Assembly: GCF_032118995.1 (NCBI RefSeq)
Contig: NC_092655.1
Coordinates: 12,658,406-12,722,405, forward strand
Length of the DNA: 64,000 bases
Reading direction: 5' to 3'
Source of the DNA: Asterias amurensis
Taxonomy: Eukaryota; Echinodermata; Asteroidea; Forcipulatida; Asteriidae
Below the pieces are notes generated by a model. That model was not told the origin of the DNA and searched no databases. It saw only the letters and a program-made list of their open reading frames with translations. Positions 10,300 to 21,500 of the stretch are shown here, in pieces; within the stretch, counting starts at the first letter, position 1; every line of letters begins with the position of its first letter. The translations under genes were made by a program, and so were the position numbers.

Positions 10300-11545
10300 T
10301 CCAGTTGCTATGCAAAGGCTTGTCCCAAGCTATTTGACATAGCAACTGTCTCTGCAGTCTGAGATACTCAAGTAAGCAGTGACTTAGGACTAGAAGGCAG
10401 TCATAATTCAAAACTAACTTGCAAATGGCTTACTAGATAAACATTTCTTAGCAGTCAAAGTTTTTCTTCTTGTGAAAATTCATGACGGAAACCAATTTAG
10501 TTAGTTCAGAGGCAACCGATTTTCAGGTTCTAGTGTAACATTTCCAGTGCAAGAAGTGGTAAGTGAAAATATTCACATGTTTTTTTTGTTTCCTGAAGTT
10601 GGGTCACACAAAGTGCAGATACTGGTCTTTGAGGTTTACTTAATTTTTGGGGGTTTTACTATTATTTAAGTGGATATTTGCAGATTCGATTGCAAGTCAG
10701 GCTTCTAAAACTTGGTGCCCCTTTAGAATTTGCCCATGGACTTAAAGATTTTGCAAATGATTTTTTTAAGTGCTCTTCACAAAATGAAAATGGCATTTTC
10801 TGCTCAAATTTGAAATTCCAGACCTGTTATAGGTAACAAAATAATTAATTAATCAAAAAGTCTACGTCAGCTTTGGTGATTACTTTCTGCTCAAACGTTT
10901 CTTTCTAATTGCTACTAACTTTTTCAAGACTGTTTCCCCAACAAATAACCTGAGGTGTTATCTTCACAATGATATCATTTTTTTGTGCAAAAAAAATTGT
11001 TAATGGCCTCACGCTTCTAAACCATGTAAGCATAGTCTTTCGAGAAATTCTGCTAGGGTCACCTTTTGGTTTGCTAAGCAGTTTAGGTTGAGTAAGTTAA
11101 GCTTTTTGATTAAAAAAAATAAATTAACTTTCTAATAAGGGACTTACTTCAAGAGGATAGTTTGTCCACAAATACGGAGGAGCGAGCCATCAGCAGACAA
11201 TTGCAATTATTGGCATGCGTACGTACAAAATTCAGCTAATTCTGTTTTCCACTTTTTTTTAATGTGATATTTATATTGGTCCATCGTTATCACTGAGCAA
11301 GCATTATTGACCCTCATCGTCACAGTTGGAGAATATAAAGTATAAACATTTAGTCAACCTGGTTACCAGGGAGTCGCCAGGGACGCAGTTGTTGGTAGTC
11401 AAGTATCCGTCAGCCATTATGCAAGTAAATCTGTCCTCTATTGTTGTCGATAGGAGAGGATCTGTGATTAAAGGGAAGCTAGGTGCTAGACTGTCCTTGA
11501 AATTTACTGGTAGATTATTTAGACATTCTAAACAAATCTGACTGA
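10300..11545. other. Intergenic, nothing recognised
   Basis: AT-rich with short frames only. A 71-codon frame at 11326-11541 has no recognised domain and no splice context. Confidence 0.5.
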
Positions 11546-11553
11546 GATTTTAA

Positions 11554-11923
11554 AGCCATTAGACACTTTCGGTAAACAGTATTGTCCAAGGTCCACACTT
11601 CGTGTATCACAACTTCTATATCAAATAACAAACCTGTGAAAATGTAGGCTCAATCGGTCATCGGAGTCGGGAGAAAATAACGGGAAAACCCACCCTTGTT
11701 TCCACACGTTTCGCCATGTCATGACATGTGTTTAAAATAAATCCGTAATTCTCAATATTGAGAATTGATATTGTTTTAATGTTTTCTCAAAAAGTAAAGC
11801 ATTTCATGGAATAACATTTCAATAGAAGTCTTTCACCATTACCTTCTGTAAACCCTGTAAGTTATTTATAAATCTGTGAACTTTTTTTTTTTTTTTTTGC
11901 TGTACCAAAAGTGACCAATGGCT
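11554..11923 (-). mobile_element. MITE-A copy 3 (reverse)
   Basis: TTAA at 11550-11553 and 11924-11927 bound inverted ends AGCCATTAGACACTTTCGG and ACCAAAAGTGACCAATGGCT. The body is the reverse complement of the 5851 copy. A T-run of about 18 follows the CTTACAGGGTTTACAG complement. Confidence 0.9.
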
Positions 11924-11927
11924 TTAA

Positions 11928-12338
11928 AGGTAGGGTCATTCTTTATGAACTAAAGATTCTAATTGGAAATTATGAAATTGTTTCCTATCAGGAAGTTATT
12001 TTGTCTGAAGTGCCCCCCATTAATAAGAAAACACTAATATTTAATAGTAAAACAAAAAATGAATTTTGAAAGATCGTCTGCATGCGACTTTTGTGAATTT
12101 CTGTGATGTTCGTTTGAATGTTGTCCTCATTGTAGCCCGAGATACGGTTTGGTATCTGCTGGGACCTTCCTTAAAGGGGATGGATTCGGCGTCCTTAAAT
12201 GATGAATAAACCCATCAGGACACAATTTTCTCGACACGTTGGAACCAAAACTTTTACTGGTGTTTTTTTCCTTTTTCTAACTCATTTTGCTATGATAAAT
12301 CAGTTTTATGTTGAGAAAAAATAAATCGAACCATACCT
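11928..12338 (+). mobile_element. MITE-I, adjoining MITE-A and MITE-H
   Basis: Begins AGGTAGGGTCATTC right after the TTAA that ends MITE-A, and ends CGAACCATACCT before the TTAA that starts MITE-H. Ends are short imperfect inverted repeats. Only one copy is in the window, so the family status is inferred from the TTAA boundaries. Confidence 0.6.
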
Positions 12339-12342
12339 TTAA

Positions 12343-12712
12343 AGATGCTATGTCAGATTTTTTGCTGATTTGACCCAAAAACTTTGATTTAAAATTCAAT
12401 AGGTACTTTTGTTGGGGGTTGCGAAAGTTTGAAGCTTTTATTTGAGCCATTGCTCCAAAAAGGCCGCCAATTATTAGTAGTAGTGAAATAAAGTGCTCAA
12501 AATTAGTTTTTGTCGGGATCCCGACAATATCACGTAACCAATTCTTATGTGTTTTATAAGAAACGTTTTAAATTTTGGTCATGGTTCCTGACCATTAAAA
12601 GTAAAAGTTAAACTGTTTTTTTTTCGTTAGAGCAGGTGATACTCTTTGAAATACCTTTCACTCAAAAAATCTATTATTTAATGTTTGGGGCCAAAAATCT
12701 GACATAGCATCT
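12343..12712 (+). mobile_element. MITE-H copy 1
   Basis: Inverted ends AGATGCTATGTCAGATTTTT and AAAAATCTGACATAGCATCT, each next to TTAA (12339-12342 and 12713-12716). A second copy lies at 58091-58424. Confidence 0.9.
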
Positions 12713-12716
12713 TTAA

Positions 12717-13552
12717 GCTATTAATAATTGACATAAATAGTGTTGCCTGATCAATCTACTTTATTTGTTGAACATGTTTGATCCTAGAAAAGGAGAGCCT
12801 TCTTTAATGTACATGTACACAATTAAATCCCCAAGAACACTTAGCAAGAATGGAAAACTAAAAGACTTGAATCAACAAACTGGCTCAATAAATCGGAGTG
12901 TAAATATTGAAACAGATTTAGAGTACATTTACATACTGCTGCCTATGAATAAAGGTGCCGCTGAATTAAGCAACAAGTTTGACTAAGTTTTTTTTTATAT
13001 ATATATAGTGAGACACAGTACGCCTATAAAATAAATTATTGCAGCTCAGTGCTGTATAAAGTTGCTAATCGCAAATTCATATCAAAAATTACCAGTAGGT
13101 CATTAATTAACAAAGCGTAACTTTGACAAAATAATCAACATCCACCTACATGTATAAGTTCTGTTATCCTTTCTACTCTTACGTTTTTTCTTATTTCTGT
13201 GAAAAGTGCTTATTAATACACTTTGGTGTAAACTTCTATGGGTAAAAAAACCCAAAGAATCTTTCTCCCTGGTGCAAAAAAAACATTACATCTATTATTT
13301 CCACAAGCAATGTTTTTCTTTAAAAAAGTATTTGTTCTTTTTGACAAACAAACTATTGAGACCACTCTTGATCAATATACTTCATTCACCAGGACTTCTT
13401 AAACATGCAAACAAACAAAAAAATCACACAAAAAAATTCATTCTGGATCTTTTTTAAGTGCTCCTGTGTTTTTCACATATTTGTCATTGCAGTCTGTGTT
13501 TTTTTTTTTAAGCTGCCAGTCAGACTAAATTTTGTTCTTTTGGATTGTAGAG
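12717..13552. other. AT-rich intergenic, nothing recognised
   Basis: Short frames without similarity to known proteins. A stretch at about 13260-13400 loosely resembles 58460-58580 (ACCACTCTT...TCAATA), so it may be an old repeat. Confidence 0.4.
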
Positions 13553-13556
13553 TTAA

Positions 13557-13942
13557 AGGCAGTGGACACTATTGGTGTTTACTCAAAATAGTTATTAGCA
13601 TAAAACCTTTCTTGGTGACGAGTAATGGAAAGATGTTGATGGTATAAAACTTTGTGAGAAACGGCTCCCTCTGAAGTGCCATAGTTTTTGAGAAAAAAAG
13701 TAATTTTCCACGGATTTGATTTTGAGACCTCATATTTAGAACTTGAGGTCTCGAAATCAACCATCTAAACGCACACAACTTCATGTGACAAGGGCGTTTT
13801 CTTCTTTCATTATTATCTCGCAACTTTGATGATCGATTGAGCTCAAATTTTCACAGGTTAGTTATTTTATGCATATGTTGAGTTGACCAACTGTGAAGGC
13901 TAGTCTTTGACAATTACCAAAGTGTCCACTGTCCACTGCCTT
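13557..13942 (+). mobile_element. MITE-B copy 1
   Basis: Left end AGGCAGTGGACACTATTGGT after TTAA. The right end is the inverted GTCCACTGCCTTT, with a small duplication (gtccactgtccactgcc). The interior has the inverted pair GAGACCTCATATTTAGAAC / TTGAGGTCTCGAAATCAACC. No protein. Confidence 0.9.
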
Positions 13943-13945
13943 TCA

Positions 13946-15540
13946 GCAAATCTCATAATAAGTCAAATTCTTCAAATGAACATCACACCCTCTTACACTA
14001 AATCTGTGCACTGTTCGGCCGTTTCATCCAATAAAAGTTTACTTTTCCCCATAGATACTTATACTGACAAATGAAAATCTTTGAAACTAACAAATTAAAA
14101 AATGAAAAAATCTTTTATTCAGCCACACCATGTTTCTCAGATGCTTTCAACATCAAAATTAAAACTTTTACCTAATATTGGCTACATTGTTGTTTTCTTG
14201 TACCAATATTCATTAAATACATGTATTATAAATAACAACAGCGGAAAACACTATTTTGTTTAACTCAATTTGCATCAACAAACAAAGTTGGATCACACAC
14301 ACACACACCAGTCCAAGCAATTGAAAATACTGCAATTATTTCTTGAAGTCGTGGTTTGAGAGAAGTGTTCTAGTATTTTGTATTTTGCTTTGTGAATAAA
14401 TAAATCCCTCGAAAATCATTGCAACATAATAGTTTTTTAAAATTACTTTTATTCACAAAAGTTTTCAGGCATGCGAGACTTCCTCTTTTCAGCTGATTTC
14501 CTCTCTTTTGTTTTGATTTTCCCCTTTTTTCCCCACCGGTTTGCTCTTTTCCTCCCTTTTCATGGATAGTTACCCACATGCCTGTGTTTTACTTTATGAA
14601 ACGTCCTGTAGGTTTTTAACTGTTCACATGTTTTTCCAAAGAAAAAGTACTCGTACTGACTGTAGACACTGTTTTGTTGTAATGTTTCTTTGATTATGAA
14701 TGATATTGAAAAAAAACACCATCCCAATGTAAAAGGTTTGTTGAGGAATGTTGCTTGTTGCTAAGATTAGATTCCAAAGTTTTGTTACTGAATTATTCAA
14801 CCAAAGCAAATTTATTATTTAAGCTTCACGACTCGCCGCTAAAAGAAACATTCTTTTGTGAGAGTTGTTTCTTGTTATCCTTGCCTGTGTTTTCCATCTC
14901 CCCGACAAATATTGAAGTCTGGGGAGAAAACTCTGGAGAAGATAAATTTGCTCTGATGAGTGAGCTTTTGTTTTGAGGAGAACACTTCACTTAGCAGACA
15001 AAATAAACATTTACATTACAAATAAGATACTTTTGTTTGGTCTTTCAAAGTCTGCACAATGACCAAGATGCCATTTAGTTTCCTGCGACTGCGCATGGCT
15101 GTTTTTCACGAACCCATTATTATTAATGAAGCTACTCCAGGGCTAACAAGGGTGTATGACTTTAATCAATAATTCTATTCATGGAGACCATGTTATATTG
15201 AAGAAACAATACAGCAGGAGAGCAGAAGGCTTTGTAGAAGCACGCCCTAGGCTTTATATTGACTGATCACTGAACACTAGGCAACCGAGGGCTATAGCGA
15301 TACTACAACAGAAAGTGAAAATCAACCCTGAAATGCTTTCAGAATTTCCAGTTTTGTTCTAGAACTGGGAGTTGGTTGAGATGCTTACCACAAGATGGTA
15401 GGAGAGTATGATGGTGGGATATCATCACTCATATTGCCTACATCGAGAGTGGACATCTTGTCTAGGTTCTACTGAAAGTGAAATTACACTCGATCAGCAA
15501 CTAGGGAAGGACTCCATACCAGTAGTGTGTGCGAGTTTGT
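13946..15540. other. Intergenic DNA upstream of the THEG-like gene
   Basis: AT-rich, with no recognised repeat. The THEG-like gene's promoter must lie at the right end, but no TATA box or other clear core element was identified. Confidence 0.4.
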
Positions 15541-15557
15541 AAATATTGCAATCTAAG

Positions 15558-18500
15558 ATGGCTGGTGAACGATCTAAGAAACGAAAGCGGAAGAAGACGA
15601 AGTCTCCATCGTCTCTTTATTCAGCAACAACCTCCTCAGCTGCTAAGTCCGTCCTCAAGCTGCCTAAGATTAAGGGTGCATCTCCGGCTCCAACCAAGAG
15701 ATCGAAAGGTTCTGTGCCGCAGTTTCTTGGAAAAGCCAGTCAGGATAGTTGCTGCTAGTGTTCCTGCAAACGCTCAGAATTTACTCAACAGCTTTTGTTT
15801 TGCTTTTTTTCTCAACAGTCTCTTTACAGACTGTAAAGTTCAAACTTAAATTTAAAAATCATGAGGCCAACATTGGTATTTTATTCAAAGACTACATGTA
15901 CATATCCACACTTTGTGTGACCGACACAAAAAATAATGCTTTTGTGAATGTTTAAGCAGCTGTCATCAGAGGCGCAAGAAAGATGTTTTTAAAGAACCTT
16001 AATGCAGCTTTATCCTTTTTTCTCACTTTGGACTTTAAAATGAGTTTTCTTTTTAGAAATTGGAAGAATTTCATCATTTGTGTCTTTCTTTTCTTTAACA
16101 GGCACCTCTGGAAACCAATACACAGACCTCCAGGGAAGGTAAGTAAGGTTTACAAATTACATTCATGTTTAAGGAATTGTTATCAAAAACATTTTCAAGC
16201 AAAACAACATTTGCATGGTCAAGAACATCAATATAAGATTTTACATGGGGCCATGGCCTCTGGCGGTACCCCTCAAAACATTGCCCATAAACTTTTACTT
16301 AAAAAACGAAGTAACAATTTGGCATGAAATTTTGGTATGTTTTTTTTCTAAAGCCTTGTGTGATTTACTTTGTTTTGCAGAGAGCGATGTATCTACTTAG
16401 CAACTCCCAAATCATCCAAGGCAGTTTGGCTAACGAGTTTAGGGTAAGTCAATTGAGCTTTTTGACAACAACAAAAATCAAGGGACTAAACTTCAAGAAG
16501 ATAAAGTTTGTCCACAAATATAAAAGAGCCATCATCAGACAATATGATTAACTGAAAAACACAAGCACTATTGGCATGTAGTGGCTGAGCTAACTCATGT
16601 TTCTCTTCAGAGGTTGGGTTTGAGTCCATGCCGTGACACTTAAAGGCAGTGGACACTATTGGTAATTACTCAAAATAATTATTAGCATAAAACCTTTTTC
16701 TTGGTGATGAGCAATGGGGAGAGGTTGATGGTATAAAACATTGTGAGAAACGACTCCCTCTGAAGTGCCATCGTTTTCGAGAAAGAAGTAATTTTCCACG
16801 GATTTGATTTCGAGACCTCAGATTCAGAACTTGAGGTCTCGAAATCAACCATCTAAACGCACACAACTTCGTGTGACAAGGGCGTTTTTTTTCTTTCATT
16901 ATTATCTCGCAACTTCGATGACCGATTGAGCTCAAATTTTCACAGGTTAGTTATTTTATGCATATGTTGAGATATACCAACTGTGAAGGCTAGTCTTCGA
17001 CAATTACCAATAGTGTCCACTGCCTTTAAACCACTATTGCAGTGTCCTTCGATCGTATGGGACATAAAGCCGTTGGTCCCTAGTGTTGTGCAAAGCACAT
17101 AAAAGAAGCAAGTGCTCTTATCAACGAGAGAAGGGGGTTTGCCTTTGGTTTTCCTGGTTTGATAACATGCGGCACAAATATTACTTTTGTCCTACTCTCT
17201 ATATTTCTATAAAATAGTTGATGACTTTGGACGAAACTTAAGTTAAAAAGGATAAAAAAGGTGTTGATTTAGTTAAGTACTTTGGGTTCTGCTTTTTTTT
17301 AAACAATTATTAACTCTCCAACTTGTGTGTGTCTTCAGGCCCAAGTTGGTATGGGGGAACCAAGAGACCATTCTGCCAATCAGCAAGGCAGCCATGCAGT
17401 CCGAAGCATCCCCAAGAATTGGGCAGCTTTCTGTTCCTAAGAAAAACTTCCGCAGTGTCAATGATGGAGTCAAGTAAGTATAGGTCGCATACTCCTTAAA
17501 GAAACAGGTTGCCTTGGATCAGTCGAGTTGGTCTTTGAAAAGCGTTTCTAAACGATTGTTATAAAATGCATATGGTTAGAAAGAGGTCTTAAAAGTAGAA
17601 TACAATGATCCAAACACATTTGCCTCGAAGTTGGTGGTTTTCCTTTTACTTTGCAAACTAACAAGGTCAGCCATTTATGGGAGTCAAAATTGGCCGACTG
17701 TTTTTGCCACGAGGTAAAAGGAAAACCACGCAATTTCGAGTGATACTTGTGTGGATCATAATACACTACTTTTAAACTATCTTTCTAATCATATGCATTT
17801 TATAACAAACAGTTACAAACGCTTTTCAAAGATCAACTTGACTGATCCAAGGCAAGGGTTCCTTTAAAAAAAAATACAGCATTTGAATAGTAGAAATTGG
17901 AATGATTGAATTCAGTTTGTGAAACGTGAAAAACAACATGGAATTACACTGAGGCTGTATGGCCTCTGTTGGTATCCCTCCAAACATTTCTCATAAACTT
18001 CTAAGATTCGCATCATGAAAATGGCATGTAAGCTTGGGCGATATCGATTTATATTATTCTCAATATATCGCTGACAATATATCGCGATATTCGATATAAT
18101 CGCGATTAATTAAATTTGACATCATCAGTCTTCTAACTCCCATTGAAAGTTGTAGAAGAGACAGTCATAGCATAAGAGAGGTGTTCTAATGACCTATTCT
18201 TCTGGTTTTACTCCAAACCTATGGGCTGCAAGATGTCTCAGCTAGGAAATACATTGCGATTTTGCGATATTTAATCGATATCGCGATATATCGATATTTT
18301 TCGTTTAAAACCAAATCGATCCGATATCGATATCGTTTACATCGATATTCGATAATATCGTGATATCGCCCAAGCTTAATGGCATGGCTCTCTCAAAATT
18401 CTATATAGATAAGTAGGATTTGAAAACTTATGCAAAAGGCCTGAAATAGTTGATGTCCTGGGCTTGTGATCCGGCTTGGGATCCTTGCTTTGACTCTGAT

Positions 18501-21500
18501 CATCAATTTTGAAATTTTCAACATTCAACAGAGACGGAGCCTAAGCTAAGTTTTAGAAAAAGCATCTGTAACAATTGTTCTTCGATCATCGGCATATGTG
18601 AAACTGTCACGGTGAGGTCACAAAATCGCAATAAATAATTTGCTCTTCAGTTGAAATGTGCTTAACTCCTGCAAAACATTCCCTGCGAGTACAGCCCTGT
18701 GACGTCAAAATTTGCTTCACATTCGCAGGAAGTATAAACTGGGCTTTAGTCAGACATAAGCTTAATTGTCTAGTTTTTTTTTTTATTGTTATATAATCAG
18801 GCGGATCCATGTGTACAGCTGTGGGCGTAACTCTGTCATTTGGGAAGTCAGTCCTTTGGCAATGAAGGGCAATGCATCCCATAGAGTGTCAGAACTATCA
18901 AGATTTAAGATTCCTCCAGCAGCCTTCAAAGAAGACAGGTAAGTTTGTCTTAAGAAAATTACTTCCATCCTTCCTTTTCCAATTTCGGCAGGTTTGTCAA
19001 GAGTTGGTTTTAGTTTCTGCACTCTCTGTAAATCAGTCAATACAATACACAAAATCCACATGGAAAAAGCATTGTTAATTTGTGGTTATTGATCAACACT
19101 TGCATTATATTGCCTGCACTTAACATGCATGAAGCTCTTACCTACACTAACACCCAGAGTGCCATAACAAAAAGAAAATGGTATTCTGGTAAAAATCTAG
19201 CCTCGTCAAGGCAGTCGAATTATTCACTCCGAAAAAAGACCGCCGCTGTATAAAACCCACCCGTATTCACTGTGCGTAACATCGCACGACACGATGCCCC
19301 TGTACGCTATCCGCATGCGTCGGCCATTAGGCCGACAGCCGTGTAGGGTCTGTGTTGAAGCCACTGACCTCATTACAATTACAAGCGAAGAGTTCCCACG
19401 GTCAGCTCTATCATAATGCCCGCGAAAGACGAGACGTGTCTACATCACACACCACCACCACGGACGCTCAGCGAGCATGATAGGCGTGACGGCCTCCGCA
19501 TGCAGTTAGTGGTACGAGTACGGATGACTTGTGTGCACAGTAGTCGTACGATGTGACAGTGTGTATACGGGTGGGTCATGCGGTGTGATCGCACGCACCG
19601 CGCAGTGGGTTTACAGTGGCCTCTTTTGGAGCGAATAATGCGACTGCCTTGAGCAAGGCTAGTAAAAATCAAAATATGGCAGCTCATGATGTGCACCAAT
19701 CTTGCAAGTCAAAATATTTTCATTAGTCAAATGCTGGAATAAAACATTAAAACAAACAAAATATGTCAGAGGAATTTTTGCCAGTCAAGGAGGATTGCTA
19801 AGCAACTTGTTTTTCATTGATTTTTGAAATATACTTTTTAACAGTTGTCCAAAAAGGAAAGCGTTAACTCAGATAATCATCTACTTCAAAATACTGTTCC
19901 AATCAAAAGAGATTTTGTGTTTGAGATAAAGGGTCATTCTCAGGTCGAGACAACTAATTTGTTTTCTTCTAAGTTTCATTTTGTGTTTTGGAAAGGCTTG
20001 CGTTAACACCATGTAATGGCTATCTTTAAACGAGTTGAGGTGATTTCCTATCAAGAACCATTGCTTTTCAGAACCACCCCAACTCATTTAGAGATAGTCA
20101 AATTTACATGGTGTTACCGTAAACCTTTCCATATCATATTTTCACCATGCAAAGTTTCAAATCCTACTTATTTTGTGTTTTGTTGATTGTTCATTTTTAG
20201 GATAAATGGCGCTCTGAGCTGTGGGAGAGAATCACCTATATGGGAAGTGAGTGAAGCAGCAAAGCGTGCCAAAAGTAGACTCAGATTAGAGTCTTTGGCC
20301 AAGGAGAAAATGCCACACAGAGATTACCAGCCTCCCAGAGAGGTAAGTTTAAAGGAACACCTTGCCTTGGATCGGGCGAGTTGGTTTATAAAAAGCATTT
20401 TGTAACCGTTTGTTATAAAATGCATATGGTTGGAAAGATGTTTTAAAAGTAGAATATATACAATGATCCACCCAAATTTGCCTTGAAATTGCAAGGTTTT
20501 CCTTTTGCTTTGCGAACTAACTCAGTCGGCCATTTATGGGGGTCAAAAAATTGACTCCCATAAATGGCTGACCGTGTTAGTCGACGAGGTAAAAGGAAAA
20601 CCATGCAATTTCAAGGCATATTTGTGTGGATCATTGTATTCTACTTTAAAAACAGCTTTCCAACCATATGCATTTTACAGCAAACGGTTACAAACGCTTT
20701 TCAAAGACCAACTCGACCTGCAGCCAATTTCACGAAACTCTAGGATTAATCCTAACTCGAGTTAGGACCAGTAACCCGTCCTAACTTAGGATGGGTTCAA
20801 TTCTTCCTACGTATTTGGATGCGGGACTCAACTCGTCCTATGTCCTGAGATTAATCCTAACTTAAGAAGAGTTTGGTGTGCTAAAAGCATTAAAGGGAAG
20901 GTACATGTTTGGTAATTACTCAAAACAAATATTAACTTAAAAACTGACTTGGTTACGAGCAATGGAGAGCTGTTGATAGTATAAAACATTGTGAGAAACG
21001 GCTCCCTCCGAAGTAGCATAAATTTTAAAATAGAGGTAACTTCTCGCTAAAATAATAACATTTCTAGCTAGAAGTCTTTTATTCCTATTTGAAAGCACAC
21101 AAATACAACCAAAAAGGGTGTTGTTTCTCTCATCATTTTCTCCCAACTCCGATGACCAACTGAGCTCAAATTTTCACAGGTTTGTTATTTTATGCATATA
21201 TATGTTGAGATACACAAAGTGATAAAACTGGTCTTTGACAATTATCAATAGTATACCTTCCCTTTAAGCTCTATGAAATTGGGCCCTGATCATTAGCTTT
21301 TGTTTGTTTGGGTTAGCATCTCATATTAATTCCTCTTGTCATCCATAGATTGAATCTATTGTGAGCGACAATGCAAAGAAAGCAATTGCTTCAGCAAGAC
21401 TAGAGAGTCTATCAAGGGCCAAGAGTCGACCTGAAGGGCCGTTTAGAGATTCCAAATGGCCGGTAAGTACCAAAGATATATTTGGGTATCAAGTAGCTGA

